Shown piece after piece: positions 42,301 through 55,600 of a DNA stretch of 64,000 nucleotides. The stretch lies in NCBI GenBank assembly GCA_001939145.1, contig LSRX01000714.1:189947-253946 (forward strand), read 5' to 3'. How positions within the stretch are numbered: position 1 is the first letter of the stretch; each line of letters begins with the position of its first letter. Below the pieces are notes generated by a model, which saw nothing but the letters and a program-made list of their open reading frames with translations, was not told the origin of the DNA and made no database searches. The translations under genes were made by a program, and so were the position numbers. This stretch comes from Symbiodinium microadriaticum. Its lineage: Eukaryota; Sar; Dinophyceae; Suessiales; Symbiodiniaceae.

Positions 42301-43264
42301 GGAACCAGTTGTCTCTCAATTGTGTGGCTGGTTTTTACCTGATGCTCGGCTCTAACGCTGACTTCTCTCTGAATGGCCGCAGCGGCCTAGCCTAGCTAGG
42401 CTCATCTGAAGCGGAAATGACAGTGGGTGTAGGTCGATCCATGAGCACAATGCCACAGAGAAGGTGCGTTTGGAGTGAGCGGCGGGCGATGAGTTTTGTT
42501 TCGGTAGCTTGTTTGCAGCGCTTTTCTTGGGCAGAGCATCAGATGCTTTCAGGTCCCCTGTGTTCTTCTACTAGATACTGCCAGCAATGCTTACTCAACC
42601 GTTAGAGCACTCGCTGCAGATGCGAAACTCCGCACTACTGAACTCATATCAGCAGAAGCTTGCGAGACATCGGGAACCTACAAGCGTAGCGAGGAAAAAT
42701 GCACTTAATCGTGGTCCAAACCACATTAGAACCCCATCGGGTTTGCGGCCACTGGCTCTGCTCTTGGAACCGGCTTTGCTTGAGCCAGAGCTCGCTGCCT
42801 TATGATATTTCATGAGACTTGTGTACGCCGTCGGTTATGCAAGAGGTCTTGGGTATTCAGTCGGAGCCAGATGGTCGAGACCGAACCCTGGTGGCGTCTC
42901 AGGCTGCAGGGCTGGAACCGACAGCCCTTGAATGGGTTAAGGCGGTTCACTGCCAGTACCTGTCGTAGAAAGCACAGCACATGCAATGTGCTTCGGCTTG
43001 GCATCAAGTTGTCTTGTCATGAACAACAGTCGGTTCTGGCCGTTGCATTATTCACATGCCCCCAACGGGTATGTGTGCGGTGCAGCCTGCAGCAAGTGTC
43101 AGAAACGTCACTTGCTACCACGCAGAAAGGATGAGGATGCGCAGTGCACCTTCGGCAAGTGTCAGAGACGTCATGCGCCATCAAGCATAAACAGTCGATG
43201 TGCAGTAGCTTTCACTTGCAGAATATTGACTGGCTGGAGATAACCGAACGCCTCCGTGGTTCTC

Positions 43265-43990
<726 letters not shown>

Positions 43991-44962
43991 CTGCTGTCTG
44001 CTCTTTCTGCTGTGCTCGCCAGTACTCCCTGCCACCAGTGCTGGATTGTGATTGTCCACCAACTTCAGGAGCTAGTCTACTCAGTTCAGCAAGTTTTGAC
44101 CTCTGACCACCGGTTGATCCGTAGATTCAACATCGCTGCACTCTCGAAGTGCGTGGCCAGGCCGGCATCGCCGCCACGGCATGAAACGGCAGAGGCGCTG
44201 ACATGGCACCGACTTTGCTGCCTTGGGTACATGATTTGTTGATGCAAAGCTTGTCTGGTCATTCTCTTTGCGTGGCTTGTGTGCCCGTCCTGCCCCGGCC
44301 GGCAGTACAGAGCAACAGACACTTGCAGCGCAGCAAGTGTGGTTCAGGTCGAGCACCTCCGGATTGCAACAAAGGAAGTTGCGGACACGATGCACCTCTT
44401 AGGGTGTGTAATGTGCTTCACACTTTGGTATTCGTTGGCCTTCCTTCGGCGGTGTGGAGCATTGGCACACACGCCAGTCTCAACCGGCGTAAGTAACAGC
44501 AACACAGCGGGCTACTCAAACAGATGCGAAACCCTGGAATGTTAAGGTCCCAAGCCCTGAAGCCTTGAACCCTCAAACCCTCATTGACCCACAGCATCCA
44601 TTGACAGTAAATCCTGTCAGTCACCTGCAGGTCCGGCGAGTCGAGACAGACCTCGTCCTGAACCCCACAACAAACCTGACCGTTTTTCCTTGAATAGTCC
44701 CAGTGCTGTTTCATTCCTCTAATTCTTCCTGCGGCGGAAATTGCGGATTGAACTATGGTTTAAAATGAAGAAGACAAGAATGACAACGTCTGGTATGGTT
44801 GTACTGTCATGTTGATGCTTTACTTAATTGCTGCTTTCTCAATGTAGCTACAAGGCATTTGCTCGTTAGAAATAACATAGAGTTCTGCATGCGAACTGGC
44901 CGTTGTTCCTCTCAAGAATCTCGGCTCATGCAGTTTGATTTGTTATCAGGGACACTGCCATA
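43991..44962. other. sequence before the giant DIRS-like locus, nothing recognised
   Basis: No exon or RNA gene was recognised. The motif TGGTTGTACTGTCATGT (44796-44812) recurs with two differences at 59959-59975 beyond the giant ORF and is the only candidate I see for an element-terminal repeat. A degenerate AACCCTC repeat lies near 44568-44583. Confidence 0.4.
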
Positions 44963-46699
44963 ATGGTTCGCTCAGCAGCCGCCGTCGTTGCTGGTAACTG
45001 TTTGGTTGCCGCAACCCTCATCGACAGCTGGCTGCCTTGGCGGACTACGTCCTCGGGGAATCAGACTGGGCTACCGTCAACAGGCGAGCCCCCATCTCCA
45101 CCAATCATGGGTGATCCACCCCAAGGTGCAACCTCTACCAGCACTACCTCCGTGTGGTGGGGTGAATGGAATTTCCGTGTTCTCCTTGGTTGGACCAACC
45201 TCATGGTGTTTTCCACCCCCGAGCAAAAGGGGTCGTTGGGAACAGATGGTGGGTGGGCCCTCTATTTGCTGGACAAGGTCGGTGTAATCTCCTTCGGACG
45301 ATACTGGCCGGTGGCTGGGTGGACCGCCCTTGCCACCCTCGTGATTGGGTTGCTCACCGCCCTCGTGTGGTCGCTTAAAGCATGTGAGAAGTGGTTCTGC
45401 TGTGGATGTGGTTGTCGGAGGCGAGGGCCACGCGAAGGTGTTCACGCCGTGGACCCAGCTCTTCGTCATCTACCAGTGACAGCCGCTCCGGTCGCCTATG
45501 CACCCGTGACCTTGGTTGGCCCAGGAAGTGCCACAGCAGTGGACACCGAATACTACCAAAGGCAGGTGCGAGGTAGAGGGGCTGGGCGACGTCCACACGA
45601 CTTGGTGCTTCGTTTTCCTCAAGGAGCAGTTCGGATGCAGCCTGATTGGACTCATCGCACTCGGATCGATCGGCATGGATTGTGGATAAAACCAGGACGA
45701 CTCCTGGGTGTTACCGCCCGAGCTCTTCGTGAACACTTGGAACGGGCGGATCAGATCCATCTTTGTCGTGCCGAAGATTGTGCTCAACCCGGGGCATACC
45801 ACTGCAAAGAATTTGCTGCAATCGATGCCGACTCTGTGATTGACTTGGGTGCCTATGGACGTCTGGATGGTTGGAGGGCGTTGGTCCTCTTTTGGCGAGG
45901 ACTTCGTTCCCTCAAAAGACTCCTCTATGGCTTCTTCCTGTGTTGCTCGTGCCGATCATGCCGAAGAACTACTGAGGCCCCGCGCCAAATTCATGATCAA
46001 GGTGTGATCCGCCCCTTAGACCCTGATTCGGAGTCTGAAGCAGAGCAGATCTCCGATCCTTGTGAAGCCATTTTAATTGGGCTCGAGCTCCAAGGAAAAC
46101 CCCGTGCACTTGCACCGGAAGGGTGTGATGACAAAGCCGCGGCCGAACCGACCCGTCTTTTGGTTGATGATCTTCAGCTTTCGGATTTGGGCGGGCGCGA
46201 GTGTGCCAGGCTTTGCAATCACCACAGCCAGCTGTATATGCTTTCCTGTCAAGGAAGGAAATGTAGTGTGGTTTCTTGTTTCAATAAAGTGCATGGCGCG
46301 CACAAGGGGACACCCTTATGCAGCAAACACCTGGCGGAGACCGGGCGCTCAAATAGCCCCGCCCCTGTCCATGGAACTGCGAAACGTAAACCTGAGGAGT
46401 CCCTCCTCCACTCCATCCGTCGTAGCCAATCGGCCGATATGCGCCTTGAAAGTGGACCCAGTCGAATCGTTCGGTTTGAAGAACCGAGTTCCCCAGATAC
46501 GGGACATCAGAGGCTTAGTTCTTCTGAGTATGAGAAGCCCTCGCGTGTTGAGAGGGTGGCTCACCCAAAGGCTGGTGCGCCAGTACTAGTGAGACTTCAC
46601 CCGTTCTTTGGAACCGGAGTCAAGACCTGTTGGTTCATCTTTTGGGAGAAGTCGAAGGGATTGCTGAGGACAGTCGCCGCACTGAAAGAGCCGCAGTGA
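44963..46699 (+). CDS. ORF1 of the DIRS-like locus: membrane and Cys-rich protein of unknown function
   Basis: 578 codons from ATG 44963. Visible features: a weakly hydrophobic N-terminus (AAAVVAGNCLVAATLI); a clear membrane segment at residues about 116-139 (WTALATLVIGLLTALVW) followed by a Cys-rich, basic CEKWFCCGCGCRRRG; a second Leu/Phe/Cys-rich stretch LLYGFFLCCSCRSCRR near 330; and a C-terminal Cys/His cluster (ARLCNHHSQLYMLSCQ, CSVVSCFNKVHG, PLCSKH) that could bind metal. It overlaps ORF2, which is in the -1 frame, by up to 150 bases (46549-46699), so the two may form one product. I find no canonical slippery heptamer in the overlap. I do not recognise the family; position suggests a Gag-like or accessory role. 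Confidence 0.7.
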   Translation: MVRSAAAVVAGNCLVAATLIDSWLPWRTTSSGNQTGLPSTGEPPSPPIMGDPPQGATSTSTTSVWWGEWNFRVLLGWTNLMVFSTPEQKGSLGTDGGWALYLLDKVGVISFGRYWPVAGWTALATLVIGLLTALVWSLKACEKWFCCGCGCRRRGPREGVHAVDPALRHLPVTAAPVAYAPVTLVGPGSATAVDTEYYQRQVRGRGAGRRPHDLVLRFPQGAVRMQPDWTHRTRIDRHGLWIKPGRLLGVTARALREHLERADQIHLCRAEDCAQPGAYHCKEFAAIDADSVIDLGAYGRLDGWRALVLFWRGLRSLKRLLYGFFLCCSCRSCRRTTEAPRQIHDQGVIRPLDPDSESEAEQISDPCEAILIGLELQGKPRALAPEGCDDKAAAEPTRLLVDDLQLSDLGGRECARLCNHHSQLYMLSCQGRKCSVVSCFNKVHGAHKGTPLCSKHLAETGRSNSPAPVHGTAKRKPEESLLHSIRRSQSADMRLESGPSRIVRFEEPSSPDTGHQRLSSSEYEKPSRVERVAHPKAGAPVLVRLHPFFGTGVKTCWFIFWEKSKGLLRTVAALKEPQ

Positions 46700-49600
46700 A
46701 GATTGCTTCCTTAGGCCTGCGAGTGAGTTTGCCATGGCATTGCCTTGGCGAACCGCCTTTGACTGACCAATCAGGCCGCTATCCCCGGACCTGGTTGCAA
46801 GAGTTCTTGTATTCTGCTCCTACTGAGCTAGAAGAGAGAGGTGTCTCGATTCAGGTCAGTCAAGTTGCCTCGCAGTCATGGGAATGGCTCCGAGAGTGGG
46901 AAGGAAGAGAGGTGAACCCAAAAGAGGCACCCTCTGCGAGTCTACGACCTGAGCAGCTCCGGCAGCTTGTGAAGGAACCCCGACTTGTTCTTCTTCCACA
47001 CGATGAAGGTTTGGTCCTGACCAAAAGCGCTGGTAGTGAAGGGGATGAGTTCGGCACACCTCCGAGACCACCTACTATCTCAGTTTCGGTTGCGCCTAAA
47101 GCCAACTTTCAAGAGGCAGGACCGCCTCAAGAGGTAGACAATAGCGCACTGCATGACTCCTTTCGGGATGCACGTGCCCAAGGTGCTTCCATTGGTGAGG
47201 CGGTTGCTTTGGTCGCCAGCGCGTACAACATCGGACCTGAGATTGTACAGATGAGTGTACTAGGTGCACTAGAAGGTACCCGTGACGAAGGCAAGGAAGA
47301 GGCTGGTATTGGAAAGGACCCATTGGCTTGGTCTGAACGGAGACCGTCCTTGACCGGACTTCAGGCGCCACCGCCACCTCTTCCCCCCGGCCTGGCCCAG
47401 GAAAGCAGCTTGGTCCAAGCTAGGGTGACACCGCCTGACCACCATCTTTTGGCTTCAAGCGATGGACTCCCCGAGGCAGTGGTTCGCCTTTTCCCCACTC
47501 CTGGGTCAGAGGCCACCTCTGGGCTAGTAAGCGCTGCTGCTGGAACTTTGTCACTCCATCAACCTTCCCTTGGCCTCGGACAAGGTCTTGTTCGGAAAGC
47601 GGGAGCGTCGTTCGGAGAGCAGCTCGGACCGAGCGATCCTACCCTCGCCACTGATCGTATCATCCATGCGATTGACGGCCTTCGCAAGGCCCAAGATGAG
47701 GATAAGACAGGAACAAAGGGACAGGTGAGCTCAATCAAGGAAGGAGAGAAACTCGATGTGTTCCTGGCCAGAGGATGTGGGCAACTCTCGATCGAGCTCT
47801 GCAAAGGTGTGTATGGAAAGGAACTTTTTCATAGCATCAAAAGGGCAGGCCTGCATGCCAAGCACGAGCTTAGTCTGATAAAATGGCCAATCCTGATCAC
47901 CAACCGTGTTGCCCTTTCCATAGCTGGCATGTGGTGGGGCGGAACTGAAAATTTCACCCTGTTAGCAGCCGACTGTGCCACTGCTCGGGTTGAACAGATC
48001 GAGAATTGGTCGCCACCGACCGAACACAAGATCGAGGCGCGTGGGAAGGCCCCTACGACCTTCCTTACTTGGCTGCGCTATGCCGAAAATGCCATTAAGG
48101 TCTTTGGAAGCGCGTACGGTCTCGAGCATGTTCGGGAGAGGAACAAGTTCCTGCAAGCCCTCAGAGAAGCCCATGAAGAAGATGAAAATGCCTTTCCCTT
48201 CACGTATTGTGTGCAGCTGTTCGAAGAGATGACCGCTGTATGGTGTGAAGAGATCCGGGAGAGTCGACGACGTCTTTGTGCCAAATTGGGGACCGAGAAT
48301 CCTCGCTTGGAGGACTTCAAGCTGATCGCTTTGTCCCCAGGTGCGACTGGTCAAGCTAATTTTCAGTTCCCGAGAGTCTGGGATTTGACTGATCCAGCCG
48401 GGTACTATCAACGGGTGATTCTTCCGCGCCAGAACAAGGCCATGGCGAGGTTGCTTAACAAGCAGCTGCATGATCATGTCACTAAAGAGAAGCGGCCGGA
48501 TCACCGAAAAACAGCAGGTCCGCTAGGCGTCACCAACCCTTCTAGTTCAGACGCTCCGTCTCCAGAAGTTGAAGATACCGACAAGATCGGCCGGGCACCA
48601 CGGCTGGCTCTGAGATCTGATCCCAACAAAGCAGGGGACGCTTTGAAAGCCTATCCTGCTGGGAAGCGGCTTAGCCCTGCGGAAGTTAAAAGATCTATTC
48701 AGCACGCTCCGCAGTGTCCGAAGACTAAAAAGCCCATTTGTTGGGATGCTGCCTGTCATATTGGGTGTCATAGAAGCAACTGCCCAAACGCGCATGAGCC
48801 GTTGCCGAAGCTCTCCAAGCTCGACTACACTGTTGCTATGCAGGTGCTCAGACGAGGAGGTCTCCGTAGCGGACCTAAGGTCAACCCACAGGAGGTCGAT
48901 GGTCGAGTCGCGCAACTCCGAGCTCAAGCCAAAGAAGAACAGGCCTCGAAAATAGAACCTGGCGCTACCGCCCAAGGCAAGGCAAAGGCCCATCCCAAAG
49001 CCAAAGCCAAGGACAAAGCCGGGTGGGCTGTGCCTGAGGATTATCAGGGGCCTGTTACCCAACTTGAGCACGAACTCGGAAACCTTGCCGAGGGACCCGA
49101 CTATTCATGGCATCAACAGTTCCGGCAGGATACAGGAGTTACCACTGTGCAAGCGGGCACCGCCGAAGCACAAAAGAGAAAGGAGGTGTATGATAAACTC
49201 CTCGCTAGTAAGAAACTCGCCCCCCTTGCCGGGTGCAGCGATCATTTGCACTCGCATGTGGCCTCTCATTTTGTGAATGCCGAGATGCAGGGGAAGGCCG
49301 TACAGCTCTCTGACATACTCACTCAGGCTATCGACTATGGTCACCCACAGCTCGCCGAGGAAGCACAGGAGGTGTTGAGCTCCATCGGGGCCAAAGCTGG
49401 TCTTAACCTTCCCGAACCTGAAGCTCGGTTCGACCCTTTCACTTGGACCGAGGGAGTAGGTAGAGGCCAGATGACCTTCAATCATCCAATGTGGGAAGGC
49501 GTACCGCCCCTGGATATCTTCGACGCTCAAGACAAGCTGACGTTACCAGATGATCTACGAGTGGCCTTGCAGCTCGAACAAGCGGATGAGATGCGTCAGT

Positions 49601-52600
49601 GCCTTTGTCTTCACGTTGCGTTAGCTTTTGAGGGTGACTTCAACACAGCTTGGGAGCAGGCCCGTGACTTGCGTCGTGAATTGTGGGAGGAGAGCAGTGC
49701 TGCCTTTCAACATTTAGGAGACGCGAGTCCTTACATTAGTACTGCTGAGGCGTTTGTCAGGCACAATGCACACGATTGCATTTATCCCGATCACGAGAAA
49801 GATTTTCGGGTGTTGCAGTTGTTCGCCCGACGATTCATGCAAGGCAGACTTTTAGGTGTCATCCGTCTCTCACATCAAGGGACAGTTGAGATCGACACTG
49901 TCAGAGGAGCGGGAGCCATTGAAGCATACGGGACTGTCGTGATTCATAGAGGACACATGCGCACCGCACGATGCTCTGCCACTCAGGTGAAGCAGCTTCT
50001 TGAGATTGCCACTCAGGGCGCGCGTGTCACTCGTGAACTCGAGGTTGACGGCTGGGGAAGTTTCCTCGAAACCCAGGATGCCATTGGTGACATCATACCG
50101 TCGAAACCGCACCCCTGTTACCGCTGTCGGCGCCCGCAGACCCCATGCAAAGCCGGTGTCGAGGAAGATGATGCGGGAGATCCGGCGCGCCCGTCTGTTG
50201 ACATCAGTTTATGTGGTGATACCGCCCGCTCATCTCCTCGACGGTTTTCCTTGTTCGTGCCCACTCCAGAGATGGATTCTGAAGTGGTAAAGACGTGGGG
50301 AGCTGATGAAGCGGTGACCGTGCGACCACTACCCGATGCTCATAGTGGCCAGCATGCCTGGTGCACCTGGGCTATATCTCAACCCGGACCAACCTTAGCT
50401 TCAGATTGCTGGGTCCTGTGGTTGAAAAATGTCATGTTCGAAGGAGCAAGCGGTCCTGCCCTTCTCGAATGCCTGAAAGCCGCCCTAAGTGGTTTTTCAG
50501 GCACTCTTCTGTTAGTGATCCCAGCTCTGACCGCTGTGACGACTCGTCATTTGCGAGGCTTGCACTTGAGGCTTATTCCTCGCACCGATCGTGACACCAG
50601 CCCTATCTGGTGGTGCGTCTCAGAGAGTCTTTGGGCTGGGCTAGTGCCCTTTGCGTCCCGAGCTGTCACCAGCCCCGAGGGACAAGTTTTGTTAGAGTGG
50701 TGTCGATGGGTTCTGCTAGGCGATTCCGCCCTGCCTGAAGCCGGGTTTTCGCCCCGCAGTACCTGTCGGCGACTGCCGGGGTTTTGGCCTTCGGCTCCCC
50801 ACCCTCCCTCCCCGGGGGGGGGCGGGTCGGTGCCAAAATTCGAAGCAGTTGAGGAAGAGAGGGTGGGTGAAGCATTATTCGAGAAGGCCTCTGAGTATCT
50901 CGACTTGTGCGGATCCGCCTTCTCGGTGGACAAGGCTCAACAGGCTGGTCGTCTTGGAGCCGAATTGATCTCCTCTGCAGGTACCGTCGAGAAAGCTGTC
51001 TACGTCTTGAACACCGTACGGGTGCAGAAGCTTGGAGATCACCTGGCTGGTGCAAAAAAGAGGATCCTCAAGGGGATATCCCCCTTACATCAGGAGTACC
51101 TCCAGGTGTGTGCTCAGGATGGGGTCCCGAGCCGAAGAGAGAAACCTCTCACTCGGGAAGAAGCTAAAAACCATGGATCGGTGTATGGGTACGAAGAGGA
51201 GCTCCTCCAAAAGGCTTGGAAGGATGCAGCGTATGGAGCTGCGCTTTTTGTTGACCCCGAGGTCGGAGAGGTGAGCCAGCTGCTCGATCAAGCCAAAGTC
51301 GCGGAGAGCCCCTTAGGCAGAGTACCAAAGCAGAACCCTGATAGGACGATTTCCTCTGAAGGTCGTCCCATCAACGACATGCGACGGCAGAATGACGCCG
51401 GTTCGAAGTTCAATCACCCCCCGGCCCCTCAGCCTCGCCACCACGCGGTTGCTCGGCAGTCTCTTTGGTGGAGGGCGCGCCACCCCGGGGTGCCGCAAAA
51501 GTGCGCCAAGAGAGACGTGCCTCGTGCATTCAAATGGCACTTTCTGCGGGCGAAGGACGTCCCCGAGTTTGCAGTGAAACTTGCAGGTCTCCTCATCTTG
51601 AGCCTTGCCATGCCCTTTGGGTGGGTAGGCTCTCCAGGAGAATTTGTTGCTTGGAGTGCAGCTGCTCGGGCACATCATGGGTCGTTCCGACCTGCAGATC
51701 CCAGGTTTAATGACGTGGTTCCATTTGAATCGAAATGGCTGATGGATGATGGCGTAGTGGTGGAGCCGATGGTCGGGAACCGCGTGTTTGATTCCCTCGC
51801 CGTATTGGACGAGACGATGCAACTCGTGTGGGGCCCGGAAGGGGTAAATGTGGAGAAAATGGCCGAAGAAGGCGAGCCCTCCACGACCCAGTTACTCTGG
51901 GGCCTCCACATGAACTTTGACACACAGGAAGTTCGCCTGCCGGAGCCCAAGCGCATTAAGGCGAAGTACCTTCTGGGTGAGACCGCCCTGCAAAGAGGAT
52001 GCCGGGAAGTCCCTCTTCGCTTGTTGCAGGAGTTGATAGGCTGTGCCCAATATTGGACGGTCGCCTGTCCCGCTCTCACCCCACATCTCCCTACGTTGTA
52101 CCACTTGCTCAAAGGAAACCTTCAGGGCAATAAGGGCTCTGGGGGTAAGAGCGCCAACAACACCCTTGTGCATGTTGAAGCTTGCAATCATGCCGAAGAA
52201 GATCGACGCTGGGAGGATTTTTGGGATGCGCTTGACTTTACTAGGCTGCAGCTTGAGGCTCCTCTCCAATGCAGTTTTGTCTCCGTGTTTGAGAAATTGC
52301 TTCCTATCCGAGAGCGATTAGCACTCCCAGGTGTGACCGCCCGCGCCCGCATCACCGGCGGGGATGCAACCCTGGACAGGATAGGGGCCGTCGACTGGAA
52401 AGACAAGGTTTTCCATGCCGACAAGGTGGATTACTATCGAGAAGGACTCCGGAGCCTGGCTCGAGAAGGGGATGAAACGGACATCATCTCGGTCATGGAA
52501 CTCTTGGCGTTTGTTGTGCTAGCATGCCACCGCAGAACTGAATGGACCGGAGAACTTGTCCTTTACGTTACCGACAACATGAACGTCAGGACATGGCTGC

Positions 52601-55600
52601 ACAAACGTCGACCCCGTAATCGGGCCTCTAGCTTGCTGATCCGTCTTGTTCAGCGCTTGGAGTCGGAAAATCACTTTACTGTGCATCCTGTCTATATCCG
52701 TACTTATCGGAACCAATTGGCCGATTGGCTTAGCCGAGAGGACCTTCAGTTAGTGCGTGAGCAACTTGCAGCTGAGGGTTGGACGGAAGTGGCGACGGGA
52801 CTCCAATGGGAGGAGTTTCTGAGAGATGCTGAGCGTTCCGCCCTGGTTTATCCAACTGGGGATGACCCCCAAGGAAATGTCGCGAGACAGCTCACTCACC
52901 CTACCGAACGTACCCCTAGACCGCTAAAGCAAGTGTGCTTGCGGGTTCCTTGGCAACCCCTTCATGTTGAAGAGCATCCCGAACTCACCAGCTGCGGTGT
53001 TGCCCTCCGTCTGTTTGGCATCTGGGAATCCGGGGACCACCCGTTCGCCTGGTATACCTTTTCTCAGGATCCCTCCGGGCGAGAGCGAAAGCGGTTTGAA
53101 GGAATCTTGGAAGCTCAAGGCCACCGGCTCAGGAAGCTTGTTATCGACTGCCCTAGGCAGTTCGACTCCGTTAGCCTTACTCAGTTTGCTGAGAAGTTCT
53201 TTCCGCATGTGGAAACAAGCCAGTACATCAGCTCCCATCTCGGAGCCATCACGGCTAGGAGACGGACTGTATGCTTCTGTTGGAAAGGGGCTCTCTCCCC
53301 GCCGCCGAAGGATTTGGGGCAGTTCCGCGCCAACCCCCCCCCTTCGATGCAGATGATTCCTTTGGATAGTGGAACTGCTTCGGAGGGCCTGAATGTTTCG
53401 GGGACACTCACGCAAGAACCTGGGATTGTGACTACCGGTGACCCATGGCTGCCTCATCCATTCGGTCATGTTAAGGGCCCAGGTGTTCCGCCCAAATGCC
53501 TTGTTCACAAGGTCACTGGACCGGCCTGTGCATTTGTGGGACCCACCAAAGACATTAAAGGGCCTGGAGCTACCCTCATTCCGAGCGGAACGGGAGCAGC
53601 TCGAAGGCTCAGCCTAGGTGAGATCGCCAGAGCCCAAGGGCTCACAGCCACACAATGGACAGAACTGGTGGAAGCTCTTGGTCAAGAAGAAGCCCTGAGG
53701 AAGGTAGTTCAAGAACCTGGTTGGCAGGTCGCTGCCGCAATTCTGGGTCTTTGGCAGGACGAACCTCTGAAAGCAGGTAATTGTCTTGATCCTGAGGAAG
53801 AAGCGGCGCGTCAACAACTCGAAGTTTGGCTTCAGGCATGGAAAGCTAATCCAGAACGGCCTCGAGAGATGTTGGATCTCCTCCATACTCAGGCTTACGA
53901 AGGGCCCATTCAGGAGCCCACCTTTTGGCCCGAGGCCGGGGACACGCGAGTTGGAGGGCGTACCGCCAAGGACCCAGAGGACCGGAAGCTTGTTACCCCT
54001 GTGTTGTTAGGAGAGGAGCGGGACCGTTTCTTCATGAGCGTGGGTTTGCCTGGGGAAAATTTGTTGCATCAACTGGATCAAACTGGCCAAGAGGCTGTTC
54101 TTAGCAAACTCGCTGACTCTACACGGAGATCGTATGGTGCAGGGTGGAAGCAATGGGCGACCTTCATGTCAGGCACAGGGGTTCCCCCGTTTCTGCAAGG
54201 TGAAACTCGAACCGAAAAGCAAGCCGATGAGGAGTGGCTGATCCGGTTTGTGGTTTTTCTGCATCAGCGTATGGGTCGCACCGCCCAGGGCATCAAGCAA
54301 CGTCTCTCTGGGATCCGCTATGCACACATCGCTGCTGGGTACCCAGACCCGCTTGCAGGGAGGGTTCGTCTTTGGGCTGCCCTGGCGGGCATGCATCGCT
54401 GGGATGGCGCTCCTGTGCGCAAAGTCCCGGTGACCCCCCGGATGCTCGCATGGTTGCGCGCATACTTGCAAGGGTCGAACCGCCCAGCAGAGGAGAAAGC
54501 GGCTGTGTGGGCTTCGATCTGCCTAGGTTGGTTTTACATGCTTCGCGCATCGGAGTACCTCCCTGGCATAGACGCCCTAAATGCTCCCGCGCGGGTGCTT
54601 AGAGGTAGTGATCTTGATTTCTTTAGGGATGGTAAGAAATGTTCGGTCTTCGAGGCCGATTCTCTGGCTGTCCAGCTTAGGGACTCAAAGGGTGACCAAT
54701 TCGGACGAGGACAGGTTAGACTTCAGCATGCCACTGGCGATGTGATCTGCCCTGTTAAGGCACTCCAGGAGCACGCGAAACTCAACCCTCATTGGCTTCA
54801 GGACAGTGGGCTGCCGGTCTGCGCATGGCAAGGAGTAGGGGTCTCGCGGGAAGGTATTTCGGAAGCTCTCCGTCTTGCTGCTGTAGCCCTGGGATACCCT
54901 GCGCACTTGGTTGCTTCTCATAGCTTACGGAAGGGAGGCGCTACCGCCATGCTTGCTGTCACGAGTGATGTTGAAACGGTGAAGAGATTTGGAGGTTGGA
55001 AATCAGATGCTGTTCATGCCTATCTCTACACTGATATTGCGGCCGCCCCGAATCGCGCTAAGGAGATGCTGACTTCTAAACCTGTCTTACAACCCCAGCA
55101 ACATGTTCAAGTTCCCAACAGAGTAGGAGAAAATCGCAGCCTTGATCATGAACGACACCTCGACACACGGTGCGGGGGCCCCGAAGATCCACGTCCCGAA
55201 GACGAGGAATTTGGGGATAGTGATGATCCTGACTGGCTGTCTGTCCAGGCAAAACTCAGGGATCTCGAACGGGAGACTGGGCTCACGTGGGTTCAGAGAG
55301 TTCGGGTGAAGAAGCAGATTGCTAAAGGAGGGGTTGTTGAGCCTCCGGTTTTCCTTCAACGATTCGGAAGCCTCCCTGAATGGATCGCACCCACTTCTGC
55401 TGCAAGTAGCTCACAGGCCACTGAGAGTGCACCTAGTTCATACCATGCTGCTGTTTCAGTGCCGCCTGTCCAAGAGTCTGCTGATGAACCTTTGAATACC
55501 CCGCAGCTTTTCTTGCCCGAGCAAGTGTTCCACTCACCTTCCTGGCGCTCCGCCCTGCCCCCCGCGGTCATGGCTGACAACGCACCTCGTCCGGCCGGCA

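Larger units (their letters stand above)
38326..43264. other. 4.9 kb with small repeats only, no gene recognised
   Basis: No family motif or splice-pattern exon was found on either strand. It contains a 40-bp tandem duplication (38649-38728), a TCA/TCG triplet block (39280-39362), a perfect 14-base palindrome AGCCTAGCTAGGCT (42389-42402), and two related segments around GCAAGTGTCAGAAACGTCA (near 43090 and 43155). Confidence 0.4.

Noticed and set aside
42587..42640. tRNA-like sequence (GTTAGAGCACTCGC)
   Set aside because: No acceptor stem or T-loop could be paired around it.
44540..44590. AACCCTC-like repeat as a telomeric remnant
   Set aside because: Too few and too irregular units to support a telomere-derived tract.
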